In this document: positions 9,497 to 17,411 of the stretch, piece by piece | Layout of the letters: each line of letters starts with the position of its first letter | How positions within the stretch are numbered: position 1 is the first letter of the stretch | NCBI GenBank assembly: GCA_002347035.1 | Contig: DEAM01000022.1 | Coordinates: forward strand, 7,333-71,332 | Reading direction: 5' to 3' | Length of the DNA: 64,000 bases | Source of the DNA: Gemmatimonadales bacterium UBA2982 | Lineage (GTDB): Bacteria > Gemmatimonadota > Gemmatimonadetes > Longimicrobiales > Gaopeijiaceae | The notes under the pieces: generated by a model | The model's database searches: none | Seen by the model: the letters and a program-made list of their open reading frames with translations, nothing else | Told to the model about the DNA's origin: nothing | Program-made: the position numbers and the translations under genes

Positions 9497-11715
9497 ACTA
9501 CAATCTCCCCCCAGCGTGCTTTGGCACGCCTGCGTCTTCCGGAAACACGAAGTGCTCCTGCGAGAACAAACAGTAAGGGTACACCGATCAGATTCCCCCA
9601 CTTTAAGACGTTTCTGATGACATCTGACTCAAAGACGAGATTGGGCGGCGTACGGTCTTTCGAGCGGATACGGATCAGAGCCTCATCTCTCGCAAGCCAG
9701 TCGATCGCATTTGCAAGAAATGCCAAATTCCCAGGGTATCTCTGCGTGTATTGAGGTTCCGTGAATGTCGCATCACCAACGACCACTAGGCGACCTCGGG
9801 CATCGCCTTCACCTGGGGTCACCGCTGCCGCCAACGTACGAACCCCAAGCTCTTCTTCCGGAACGTCCCATTCTTGATCCGGAAAAATTGCGCCACCAAC
9901 AGCATGCAAGGCTCCCGCCTCACTAGTCTGCCATAGCGCCTGCACTGTGACACTGTCTTGTATCTCAAGCCCAGAGGCCCAGGCAATCGCAAGAGCATTC
10001 AACCCATTAATGGTCGCATGATCAGATGCTGGAAGCGCAATCGGCCACAGGGGATAGTTTTGGATGAGCTGGAAGATGCCCTGACGCCCAGCATTGACAC
10101 GTTCGCTGGAAGCAAGATCAAGTACCATACGCTCTGATAAGCTGATGCCGCGCTCCTCCAAGAGTGTCTCTAGTCCGGACGATACCGGGATGGGAGTCGG
10201 CGACTGCGGATCAAGGCGAATCGGTTCCATTAGCATGAGGGCCGACCCACCGGCATCGACATAGTCACGGACCCGCTGAACGGCCATGCTATCGAGTTGT
10301 TCAGTTGGTCCTGCTAGAACCAAGACTTCGGTAGAGTCTGGGTCGATTGCGTCAGCCGAATCACCTGCGATGTCGATGGTACCAATGTCGTAGCGGTCTC
10401 CAAGAGTTTCTGCCAATCCTGAAATCTCACCTGAAGTCTTAGAGCCAAAACCTTGAATAAAGCTGACACCCGGGCTCTCGGTGGTTGTCATATTGTAGAT
10501 TGCGGAAGCTAGCCTAAACTCTAGGTCATCAGTGCGTGAGATTACGGGGGTGACATCGCTCTCGTCGGCATATGTAACTGCCAGACCGTAAAAACCGCGA
10601 CGCACCTCAAATTGATCGTCCCTCAGCACGTTGAACTCGACCGGGAAGATCCCTAGCTGGGATGCCTCCTCCGAGGCGGCTTCATCTTCATCTGGATCCA
10701 CAGCTGTAACTACGAGGCTGCCTTCGGAAGCCGCCTGCATATCGGCGAGAAGGTCTCGAACGTCCCGGAGCTGTAGTTGGAACTCTGGCGGAAGTTCCGC
10801 AGATGCAAACAGCCTAACCTGTACTAGATCATCAAGGTTGCCTAGCAGGTCTCTGGTGCCGTCCTCCAGGGTATACAGGTTCCCGGCAGTAAGGTCGATT
10901 CGCCCCCTGAGGTAACTGCCAAGGAGATTGACCATGATGACGAGTAGCGAAACAACACCCAGACCCAACCTCATTCTCCGCCACTCAGCACGACCTAGAC
11001 TCAGCCGGTCACGTAACACTGCGCCTAACGACATGAATAGGAAGAGGCCCGTTGTCGATAGGAAGTAAACTACGTCCCTCAAGTCGACTACCCCCCGAGC
11101 TACATTCTCAAAGTGACTGAGGACCGAGAGTCTTGCTAACGCACCGGCAATCACAGGAGGCAACCCGATCTGAACTATTGGTAGCCCGATCAGGTAAAGG
11201 CCGAATGCCACCGCAGCCGCGACGATAAATGCGGTGATCTGGTTTCTGGAAAAGCTAGATGCCCAAAGACCAAGAGCAACAAACTGAGCAGCGAGCAACC
11301 CAGCGCCAATATACTGAGCGACTGCAATCCCGAGATCCGCGTCGGAAACCAGCAGCACTCCGACAGCCGTGGGAAGGGTCCCTGCTAAGGCCAGCATAAC
11401 GAACAGCCAGTCGCCAAAAAATTTACCAAGGACGACTTGGGTTTCGGTGAGGGGTTGGGCTAACAACCACTCTAGAGTGCGACTTCGCCGCTCCTCAGCT
11501 AGGGTACGCATGGTCGCGGCCGGCACGAATACCGCAAAAAGTACTGGTAGCAAGTCGAAGATAGGGCGAAGGGAAGCTACGCCGGCAGCATACATCGTCC
11601 TGAATGCGAGGTAGAGCGTAATGCTTAGAAAGGCTACAATGAGCACGTAGGCTGTAGGTTGATCGAAGTAGCCCCTTAGCTCACGCTTCGCGACCGTCCA
11701 CACGCCCCGGATCAT
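9493..11715 (-). CDS. Fused GldF-GldG-type ABC transporter permease
   Basis: A 740-residue fusion. Residues about 1-245 are an ABC-2 permease with six membrane spans (starts MIRGVWTVAKRELRGYF; the loop MRTLAEERRSRTLEWLLAQPLTETQVVLGKF is typical of GldF). After a further span at about 252-268 comes a GldG-like periplasmic domain (DLTAGNLYTLEDGTRDLLGNL onward) with ABC_transp_aux features, closed by a C-terminal membrane span (LIGVPLLFVLAGAL) and a basic tail. In flavobacteria GldF and GldG are separate; here they are one chain. The start overlaps the ATPase stop (ATGA). The transported substrate is unknown; gliding should not be assumed from this system alone. Confidence 0.87.
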   Translation of the reverse strand: MIRGVWTVAKRELRGYFDQPTAYVLIVAFLSITLYLAFRTMYAAGVASLRPIFDLLPVLFAVFVPAATMRTLAEERRSRTLEWLLAQPLTETQVVLGKFFGDWLFVMLALAGTLPTAVGVLLVSDADLGIAVAQYIGAGLLAAQFVALGLWASSFSRNQITAFIVAAAVAFGLYLIGLPIVQIGLPPVIAGALARLSVLSHFENVARGVVDLRDVVYFLSTTGLFLFMSLGAVLRDRLSLGRAEWRRMRLGLGVVSLLVIMVNLLGSYLRGRIDLTAGNLYTLEDGTRDLLGNLDDLVQVRLFASAELPPEFQLQLRDVRDLLADMQAASEGSLVVTAVDPDEDEAASEEASQLGIFPVEFNVLRDDQFEVRRGFYGLAVTYADESDVTPVISRTDDLEFRLASAIYNMTTTESPGVSFIQGFGSKTSGEISGLAETLGDRYDIGTIDIAGDSADAIDPDSTEVLVLAGPTEQLDSMAVQRVRDYVDAGGSALMLMEPIRLDPQSPTPIPVSSGLETLLEERGISLSERMVLDLASSERVNAGRQGIFQLIQNYPLWPIALPASDHATINGLNALAIAWASGLEIQDSVTVQALWQTSEAGALHAVGGAIFPDQEWDVPEEELGVRTLAAAVTPGEGDARGRLVVVGDATFTEPQYTQRYPGNLAFLANAIDWLARDEALIRIRSKDRTPPNLVFESDVIRNVLKWGNLIGVPLLFVLAGALRVSGRRRRAKARWGEIVV

Positions 11716-12686
11716 GACTCAACCTCTTCTTCATTAGAGTTCGGATCACCTTGGCTACTTGTATCGCTCTCAGCCGTAAGCGTCCGGAAAACTTGTTCTA
11801 GGCTCGCACGCTCAAGATGTAGCTCCCAAAGTCTCCAACCTTGTTCACGAGCTAAATCAAAAATCGCGGGACGAAGCTCATGGTCGCCGCTCGCTTCCAG
11901 ATGCACCCTAGTACGACCATCTATCTGCTCCGAGCTGCTCGATGTAACACCAACGAGGTCAGCGAGAGCTCTGGCCACACCTTCTCCTTCTGCTTCAACG
12001 ACGAACTGGGCCCCACCGCTGCGGGTCGCCAGCAACTCTTGGACACTGCCTTGAACAGCTAGGCGTCCTTGGCTAAGAATCACTAGCCTAGAGCAAGTTG
12101 CCTCGACTTCCTGCATAACGTGCGTACTCAATAGGACAGTCCGCTCGCGGCCGAGGCTCCCCACTAAACGTCTGATTTCCACGCGTTGGTTGGGATCTAG
12201 CCCTTCGGTTGGCTCATCTAGAATCAGTACCTCGGGTCGGTGGAGAATGGCGCTAGCTAGGCCAATCCTCTGACGGAAACCCTTGGAGCAATCAGCTATT
12301 GGACGATAGAAAACTTCACCCAGGGCAGTTTCATCTACTGCATCAGCCACACCCGAGCGAGCCTCTCTGGGTGACAAGCCCCTCAAATCCGCAACGTAAT
12401 CGAGATATTCTGAAACAAGTAACTCGTCGTACAGAGGGTTCGCTTCGGGCAGATAGCCGATTCGGCGTTTGGCAGAAATAGGATCTTCCGCAACTGGGAC
12501 CCCGTCCAAACGCACTGCACCTTCGTCTGGCTGGAGAGTGCCCGTAATCATCTTCATAGTGGTCGTCTTCCCCGCACCGTTGGGGCCGAGGAAACCCACT
12601 ACTTCACCACGCTCCACGGCAAAGCTCAACTCTTCTACCGCAAGAACGCTACCGTAGCGCTTGGTTACCCCTTCAACAGAGATCAT
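11712..12686 (-). CDS. GldA-type ABC transporter ATPase
   Basis: A 324-residue ABC ATPase. Walker A is GPNGAGKTT (residues 34-42), the signature is the GldA/ABC-2 variant SKGFRQR (134-140), and Walker B is VLILDEP (153-159). The residues after about 225 form the C-terminal extension common to ABC-2 exporters, ending in an acidic Ser/Asn/Glu tail. A strong ribosome-binding site (AAGGAG, six bases before the ATG) supports the start. It is the first gene of a three-gene operon with the fused permease and DUF4340. An intrinsic terminator sits immediately upstream of the ribosome-binding site, so expression is probably controlled by attenuation. Confidence 0.92.
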   Translation of the reverse strand: MISVEGVTKRYGSVLAVEELSFAVERGEVVGFLGPNGAGKTTTMKMITGTLQPDEGAVRLDGVPVAEDPISAKRRIGYLPEANPLYDELLVSEYLDYVADLRGLSPREARSGVADAVDETALGEVFYRPIADCSKGFRQRIGLASAILHRPEVLILDEPTEGLDPNQRVEIRRLVGSLGRERTVLLSTHVMQEVEATCSRLVILSQGRLAVQGSVQELLATRSGGAQFVVEAEGEGVARALADLVGVTSSSSEQIDGRTRVHLEASGDHELRPAIFDLAREQGWRLWELHLERASLEQVFRTLTAESDTSSQGDPNSNEEEVES

Positions 12687-12703
12687 TCCAACTCCTTACC
12701 ACG

Positions 12704-12734
12704 AAAAAACCACGTCAGCTTTCGCTCGACGTGG
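12704..12734 (-). terminator. Strong intrinsic terminator in the leader of the Gld-like operon
   Basis: Read on the minus strand, CCACGTC (12734-12728) and GACGTGG (12716-12710) form a perfect 7-bp stem with an 11-nt loop, followed at once by six U residues (12709-12704). The U-tract ends 17 bases before the ATPase ATG and only seven before its AAGGAG, leaving no room for a promoter in between. Either it ends upstream transcripts or, more likely, it is a conditional terminator (attenuator) in the operon's own leader. An upstream GGCTC/GAGCC pairing overlaps the 5' arm and could compete with it. Confidence 0.8.
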
Positions 12735-13020
12735 CTCAAACACGAAGAGCCGCGGCGCTAGCCGGCCCGTCGAAACATTACTGGCGCTGTCTTATATGCC
12801 AGCATCTTGAGGTACGCGGCCCAGATTCTACTGGCCTTGAACAATCTTGTCTACCCATTCCTACAACCACCCCGAACCTTGGTAGACACCACGCGCAATA
12901 AGCCACGCCTGGTGATTTCCGACCAGCCAATAAGCTTAGGGTTCATTCTTTCAAATTAGGACTACTGAAATTTCCTACACCTGCGACCCACCAAGTCGCA
13001 GGCACGCAACCCGGAGATTC
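12735..13020 (-). promoter_or_regulatory. Probable structured 5' leader of the Gld-like operon
   Basis: This 286-bp stretch between the HTH gene and the terminator carries no convincing protein gene. On the minus strand it holds several pairable segments, including GGCTC/GAGCC overlapping the terminator 5' arm and the 8-bp hairpin at 12980-13002. A 15-codon frame (12805-12758, starting MLAYKTAP) ends 24 bases before the terminator stem and could be a leader peptide, but it has no good ribosome-binding site and no marked codon run. No known riboswitch class was recognised by eye. Confidence 0.35.
12980..13002 (-). terminator. GC-rich hairpin after the HTH gene
   Basis: CCTGCGAC and GTCGCAGG form a perfect 8-bp stem with a 7-nt loop, 18 bases past the stop codon of the HTH gene. 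The following minus-strand sequence (TGTAGGAAATTT) is not a proper U-tract, so termination would be inefficient. It may instead stabilise the transcript end. Confidence 0.4.
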
Positions 13021-13449
13021 TTAACGAGAATTCTTGCGACGTTTCTTAGTTTTACGACCCTGGTTTGGGTGTTTCAAATGCTGCCAGGTCTCACCGCGGC
13101 GAAGCATGTATATGGTACTGGGTGAAACCCTCAGTTCACGTGCCCACGCTGCTCCCGAAGACTTCCACTTTCCACCCTTATCGTCCCAATCATCAAGTAC
13201 ACGCTGAGCATCTGTAGCAGTTAACTGTGAATGCGGGGAATTCTCCCCGCGGAGCCAAACATTCGATCCATACCAGCGATCGACTCTCTGTATAGGACCA
13301 TCGAGTTTTTGTCCCGTATGTCCCAGACAATAATGGCGAACCTGGTCCACCGTGTACTCTGGGTTCATACGCGCAATCTCAGCATATAGGTAACCTTCCT
13401 CAGCTAACTTGCGCCACTTGACGACAAGCGAGCCAACCGGCTTCGGCAT
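13021..13449 (-). CDS. Orphan double helix-turn-helix DNA-binding protein
   Basis: A 142-residue basic protein. Residues about 8-45 (VVKWRKLAEEGYLYAEIARM to DQVRHYCLGHTG) resemble a helix-turn-helix. Residues about 70-125 (GENSPHSQLTATDAQRVL then WARELRVSPSTIYMLRRGETWQHL) strongly resemble the helix-turn-helix found beside HNH homing or phage endonucleases. No HNH or other nuclease residues are present. The tail is Lys/Arg-rich (GRKTKKRRKN). A good ribosome-binding site (AAAGGAG, nine bases before the ATG) supports expression. It stands alone between two gene-poor stretches, with a perfect palindrome just upstream. It may be a regulator or a domesticated mobile-element remnant; function is unknown. 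Confidence 0.72.
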   Translation of the reverse strand: MPKPVGSLVVKWRKLAEEGYLYAEIARMNPEYTVDQVRHYCLGHTGQKLDGPIQRVDRWYGSNVWLRGENSPHSQLTATDAQRVLDDWDDKGGKWKSSGAAWARELRVSPSTIYMLRRGETWQHLKHPNQGRKTKKRRKNSR

Positions 13450-13471
13450 CGTTGATGTCTCCTTTGTAATG

Positions 13472-13487
13472 GATCAAGAACTTGATC
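13472..13487. promoter_or_regulatory. Perfect 16-bp palindrome upstream of the HTH gene (putative operator)
   Basis: GATCAAGAACTTGATC is a perfect inverted repeat. Its near edge is 22 bases upstream of the HTH start codon, in the roughly 45 bp between the upstream terminator and the ribosome-binding site. A promoter for this gene has to overlap it. This is the position expected for an autoregulatory operator. Binding by the HTH protein is inference. Confidence 0.5.
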
Positions 13488-13495
13488 ACCTAACT

Positions 13496-13528
13496 AATAA
13501 AAACGGCCCTCAGGGTTTTCCTGGGGCC
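13496..13528 (-). terminator. Intrinsic terminator reading on the minus strand
   Basis: On the minus strand GGCCCCAGG pairs with CCTGAGGGCC through one bulged base, followed by G and five U residues (GTTTTTATT). It ends transcripts coming from the msrA side, about 330 bases past the msrA stop, and insulates the HTH gene. Confidence 0.72.
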
Positions 13529-13857
13529 ATTTGGCGTCTTTCTCAGGACTGAATCGTGTCAATCGCTGCGCAAAACGCGCCTTCCCCCATTCGCTGCCGT
13601 ACAACAACAGCAACAAGGGGCTTCATGATATAACTACCAATGCTAGCATCTATCTTTTGCGTTCCTAAAAAACCCGTTCAGATCCCTACTCTTCTCAAGC
13701 TCATATGAAAGCGAAGTTTTCTCGCTCCCACGATATCTCCCGTGGAGCGCATCCCACCGGAGCACCTTTTCATCTCGCTCACGAACCAACTCTATACCAA
13801 ATAGTAAGTAACATCTAACAATGCAAAATCCGTAAAACTCCGAACTAAAAGCAAATC
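13529..13857. other. Gene-poor 330-bp stretch between msrA and its likely terminator
   Basis: No RNA gene was recognised here. On the minus strand one frame is free of stops from inside the msrA end to 13643. Its first usable start is a TTG at 13789, giving 48 residues (VRERDEKVLRWDALHGRY onward) with natural-looking charged composition but no good ribosome-binding site. It could be a very small gene, a gene remnant or chance. The stretch would be the 3' part of an msrA transcript ending at 13496-13528. Confidence 0.3.
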
Positions 13858-14403
13858 TTACGTAACAACCTTAACAAGGTGACGAAAGCGTTCTCGGAAC
13901 CCCGATAGCTTAGGCTGAATCACGATCCGGCAGTAAGGCTGAGCCGAGTTTCTCTGGTAGTAATCCTTGTGATATGCATTTGCTGGAAAGAATATCTCCA
14001 ACGGCTGTATTTCCGTGACAATCGCGCCGTTCCACTGCCCGCGCGCTGACGCCTCATCAATCATGGTTTGGGCAACCTCAATCTGCTCGTTCGAGTGTGT
14101 ATATATCGCAGACCGGTAGTGTGAACCAACATCTGCACCTTGGCGATTGAGTGTGGTTGGATCATGGATGCAGAAAAAGATTTCCAGCAGCTCCCGGTAG
14201 GCAATAACAGATGGATCAAATACCATCTGAACGACTTCCGCATGACCAGTGACACCTGAGCAGACCTGCTCGTATGTAGGATTTCTGAGGTGGCCCCCAG
14301 CATACCCAGACTGCACGTTCGTGACTCCTTCCACAGTATCAAACACGGCTTCTAGGCACCAAAAACATCCTCCGCCTAGGGTGGCCATCTCTAATTCACT
14401 CAT
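13858..14403 (-). CDS. msrA: Peptide methionine (S)-S-oxide reductase
   Basis: A 181-residue MsrA that reduces methionine-S-sulfoxide in proteins. The catalytic motif GGCFWCLE is at residues 11-18, with nucleophile C13 and C16 close by. The family blocks GYAGG, HAEVV and YHKDYYQRN are all present. There is no signal peptide, so it is cytoplasmic, and there is no fused MsrB domain. The ribosome-binding site before 14403 is weak; the Met at residue 6 is an alternative start that keeps the whole catalytic domain. Confidence 0.95.
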   Translation of the reverse strand: MSELEMATLGGGCFWCLEAVFDTVEGVTNVQSGYAGGHLRNPTYEQVCSGVTGHAEVVQMVFDPSVIAYRELLEIFFCIHDPTTLNRQGADVGSHYRSAIYTHSNEQIEVAQTMIDEASARGQWNGAIVTEIQPLEIFFPANAYHKDYYQRNSAQPYCRIVIQPKLSGFRERFRHLVKVVT

Positions 14404-14539
14404 GTGCGCACATGCAGACCAAAAAAGGGAGGCCTGAAAATTTCCTGCACTGTGAACTCAACTCTAACTCCTAGCCAGTCTGTCTTCTGAACATGCTCGC
14501 AGAATGAGTCCGAAGCTCCTTTGAGTCCGCTCGCAGATC

Positions 14540-15592
14540 TCAACGGTCTGTATCCGAATTCAACAAGACAGAGGCGATCACTGCCAATGCACCCTCAACA
14601 TCAGCATCACTGATGTCTCTATGCAGCACTGCTCTAAGAGAGGAGTCACTTCCAGGAATCATGTGGACACCCAAGCCATAGCAGTGCTCCGCAAATTTGC
14701 CAGCGTCATGAGATTCGACTCCGAACCGTACGATATTCGACTGGACAGAATCCAGATCAAGTGTCAGGCCTTCAATCATTACAAGCCCCTCTGCAAAACG
14801 CCGGGCCCGGTTCACGTCAGCTGATAAAACTGGTCTGTGGTGATCAAGAGCGTAAACCGCAGCGGCGGCCAAAACCCCTGCCTGCCTGAATCCCCCTCCA
14901 AATTGCTGCTTGAAGCGCCTAGCTCGAGAGACTAGCTCGAGTGAACCTGCCAGCGCTGAGCCGATTGGAGCACCAAGTCCTTTACTGAAACAGACGTTAA
15001 CGGTGTCGAATGGCTCAGCATAGTCACGCTCTGGCACACCTGAAGCGGCAGTTGCATGCCAAAGTCGTGCACCATCCAAGTGCAATGCCAACCCATAGTA
15101 GCGGCCTATTTCACAAACTTCCCTCAGGGAGTCTAGGGGCCATACCGTTCCTCCTCCCGCGTTGTGCGTATTCTCCATACACAGCAGTCGCAGAGGAGGA
15201 GCGAGGGTCTTTGGCATAAAGGCATGCGGCATGGCTAGAGCATCCTCTACCGCTTGAGGGGTGAACACGCCTCTGTCGCTCTGGAGCGCTCGCATTGTAA
15301 CACCGCTTAAAGCTGCCGCTCCGCCACCTTCATTTCTGACAGCATGAGCTGAGTCTTCGATAAGAACTGAATCGCCCGGCTCGACCTGGACCCGAATCCC
15401 AATCTGATTTGACATCGTTCCTGTGGGAACAAACATGGCCGCTTCTTTGCCTAAGAGATCGGCAGTTCGGGCCTCGAGTTCATTGACGGTCGGGTCTTCC
15501 CCATAAACGTCATCGCCGACCTCAGCTGTAGCCATAGCGGCCAGCATGTCTTCCGTTGGTTTAGTAACGGTATCGCTTCTAAGATCAATCAT
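14540..15592 (-). CDS. ltaE: Low-specificity threonine aldolase
   Basis: A 350-residue PLP enzyme of fold type I that cleaves threonine or allo-threonine to glycine and acetaldehyde. It begins with the hallmark IDLRSDTVTKPT. The PLP-binding lysine is K204 in CFSKGLGAP, and HLDGARLWHA carries the cofactor-contacting Asp and Arg. Length and motif order fit the bacterial LtaE group. It is monocistronic and divergent from the cyclophilin gene with a 48-bp gap, so their promoters must overlap. The related beta-eliminating lyases are less likely given the N-terminal motif. Confidence 0.93.
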   Translation of the reverse strand: MIDLRSDTVTKPTEDMLAAMATAEVGDDVYGEDPTVNELEARTADLLGKEAAMFVPTGTMSNQIGIRVQVEPGDSVLIEDSAHAVRNEGGGAAALSGVTMRALQSDRGVFTPQAVEDALAMPHAFMPKTLAPPLRLLCMENTHNAGGGTVWPLDSLREVCEIGRYYGLALHLDGARLWHATAASGVPERDYAEPFDTVNVCFSKGLGAPIGSALAGSLELVSRARRFKQQFGGGFRQAGVLAAAAVYALDHHRPVLSADVNRARRFAEGLVMIEGLTLDLDSVQSNIVRFGVESHDAGKFAEHCYGLGVHMIPGSDSSLRAVLHRDISDADVEGALAVIASVLLNSDTDR

Positions 15593-15640
15593 GGCCTAGA
15601 ATAGGAGGTCACTCGTCTTTGCTCACAACCGGAGGCTCAG

Positions 15641-16321
15641 TTGATCATCCGTCGAGCCAGCACAATAGCGACCACAATTCTGATCATCTTATCAGCGGCG
15701 AGCTGTAGTGGTAATTCGAATGAAACTGAGTCGCCAATTACACGGAATCCACTGCTCAGACCTTCGGATTATACTGAGACCGCTCCGGCAGTATTTCAGG
15801 TTCAACTGGAAACCAGTGCAGGTGACTTAACTCTGGAAATCCACAGGGAATGGGCACCCCTAGGCGCCGATAGATTCTACAACCTAGTGAACAGCGGATA
15901 CTACAACGAGACACGAATCTACCGAGTAATCCCAGGGTTTATGGCCCAATTCGGCCTAAACGGAGATCCCTACGTCAATCAGGCCTGGAAGTCGCAATTC
16001 ATCGTGGACGACCCTCTAGTTGAGTCCAACGTCCGTGGCCGAGTTGCGTTCGCCATGAGCGGGGTACATTCCCGGACGACGCAGGTATTCATCAGCTATG
16101 GTGACAATAGCGAGCTGGATGAAGAAGGATTTACTCCAATTGGCGAAGTCATTGATGGCATGGACGTGGCGGACTCATTCTACGCTGATTACGGGGACGG
16201 CCCTCCGCGTGGTAATGGTCCTTACCAAGCGATGGCAGAGGCAAGAGGCAACGAGTACCTGGATGCAGACTTCCCCGAACTTACCAGAATGCAACGTGCA
16301 AGCGTGGTGCTGCTCAACTGA
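15641..16321 (+). CDS. Cyclophilin-type peptidyl-prolyl isomerase lipoprotein
   Basis: A 226-residue lipoprotein. The TTG start at 15641 is well supported by GGAGG five bases upstream. A signal sequence ends in SAASC with the lipidated cysteine at residue 22. The cyclophilin domain spans about residues 52-200, with YRVIPGFMAQFG holding the catalytic arginine and aromatic residues and RTTQVFISYGDNSELD the substrate-binding Gln/Phe block. It probably assists folding of periplasmic or outer-membrane proteins at proline bonds. The C-terminus beyond residue 200 is a short extension. Confidence 0.9.
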   Translation: MIIRRASTIATTILIILSAASCSGNSNETESPITRNPLLRPSDYTETAPAVFQVQLETSAGDLTLEIHREWAPLGADRFYNLVNSGYYNETRIYRVIPGFMAQFGLNGDPYVNQAWKSQFIVDDPLVESNVRGRVAFAMSGVHSRTTQVFISYGDNSELDEEGFTPIGEVIDGMDVADSFYADYGDGPPRGNGPYQAMAEARGNEYLDADFPELTRMQRASVVLLN

Positions 16322-16418
16322 GGTAAAGCGTGGATAAAGCGATCCACTCTTCGCTCTTTGGTGTAGTTCATAATCGTGGTCTTTTACAAATCCTCGACTT
16401 GATACGAATCTCCGCAAC

Positions 16419-17333
16419 ATGATCGACAACTTCATTGGCAAAACGCCGACTTTTCAGCTCAAGCGAGTTGCAGAGCCAGGGATGGCTGAAGTTTGGGTCA
16501 AGCTCGAAGCCATGAACCCAGGCGGATCGATCAAGGATCGCACAGCCTTTGCCATGATCCTCGATGCTGAACAGCGTGGCCTGCTAGAACCGGGAGCGAC
16601 GATAGTAGAGCCGACTTCTGGTAACACCGGCATAGGACTCGCTCAGGTTGCAGCCTCCCGTGGCTATCGTCTTATCCTCACTCTACCTGCACAGATGAGT
16701 ATGGAGCGGAAGCGCACACTAGAGGCATACGGAGCTGAACTGGTTTTGACTGATCCAGAAATGCGGATGATCGCAGCGATCGCTGAAGCCAAAAAAATCC
16801 GTGATGAGACTGGGGCATTCCTCCCGGATCAATTCACCAACTGCGCTAACCCACAGATCCACTACGAGACGACTGGGCCAGAACTCTTTAAGGCAATGGA
16901 AGGTCGAATTGATGCCTTTGTCTACGGAAGTGGAACCGGAGGCACAATCTCTGGGGTTGGACGATACCTGAAAGAGCAATTGAACGATGTTCTAGTCGTC
17001 GCAGTTGAACCTGGGCGTAGTGCGGTACTCTCAGGGGAGGAGCGCGGACAACACCAGTTCCAGGGCATGGGTCCTGGTTTCATCCCGGACAACCTTGACC
17101 TTACCATCGTTGACCGGATCATCAAAGCCTGGGAAGAGGATGCTTTCCCCATCGGAAGACGTCTTGCAAGGGAGGAAGGTGTTTTCGTGGGAATGAGCAG
17201 TGGTGCGATCGTATGGGCAGCTATGGAGGTCGCGAGAGAGATGGGACCAGGGCATAGGATTGCCTGCATAGCCCCAGATACTGCCGGACGGTACCTCAGC
17301 ACGGATCTATTTAAGGACGGTGAGGGGATCTGA
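16419..17333 (+). CDS. cysK: Cysteine synthase A type PLP enzyme
   Basis: A 304-residue fold-type II PLP enzyme that makes cysteine from O-acetylserine and sulfide. The Schiff-base lysine is K39 in NPGGSIKDR. The substrate loop PTSGNTGIG is at about 64-72, and GSGTGGTISGVGRYLK binds the cofactor phosphate. The block GMGPGFIP is typical of CysK/CysM. The ribosome-binding site is not obvious, but the start coincides with the family N-terminus (IGKTPTFQL). A cystathionine beta-synthase role is less likely, since there is no CBS domain. Confidence 0.93.
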   Translation: MIDNFIGKTPTFQLKRVAEPGMAEVWVKLEAMNPGGSIKDRTAFAMILDAEQRGLLEPGATIVEPTSGNTGIGLAQVAASRGYRLILTLPAQMSMERKRTLEAYGAELVLTDPEMRMIAAIAEAKKIRDETGAFLPDQFTNCANPQIHYETTGPELFKAMEGRIDAFVYGSGTGGTISGVGRYLKEQLNDVLVVAVEPGRSAVLSGEERGQHQFQGMGPGFIPDNLDLTIVDRIIKAWEEDAFPIGRRLAREEGVFVGMSSGAIVWAAMEVAREMGPGHRIACIAPDTAGRYLSTDLFKDGEGI

Positions 17334-17361
17334 CTTGCCAGGCTCAATACCCGTAAAAAGC

Positions 17362-17385
17362 AGGACCGGAGCCATCACCGGTCCT
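17362..17385 (-). terminator. Intrinsic terminator for the carrier gene
   Basis: AGGACCGG and CCGGTCCT form a perfect 8-bp stem with an 8-nt loop between convergent genes. On the minus strand it is followed by GCTTTTT, giving a U-tract. The plus strand has no T-run, so it mainly serves the minus-strand carrier gene. Confidence 0.75.
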
Positions 17386-17411
17386 AGCTAGAACAAGGAT
17401 CTACATTTAAG

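Noticed and set aside
13529..13857. Possible small stable RNA (tmRNA, 6S or similar) upstream of the terminator at 13.5 kb
   Set aside because: No tmRNA ends, no tag frame and no 6S-like bulged rod could be recognised.
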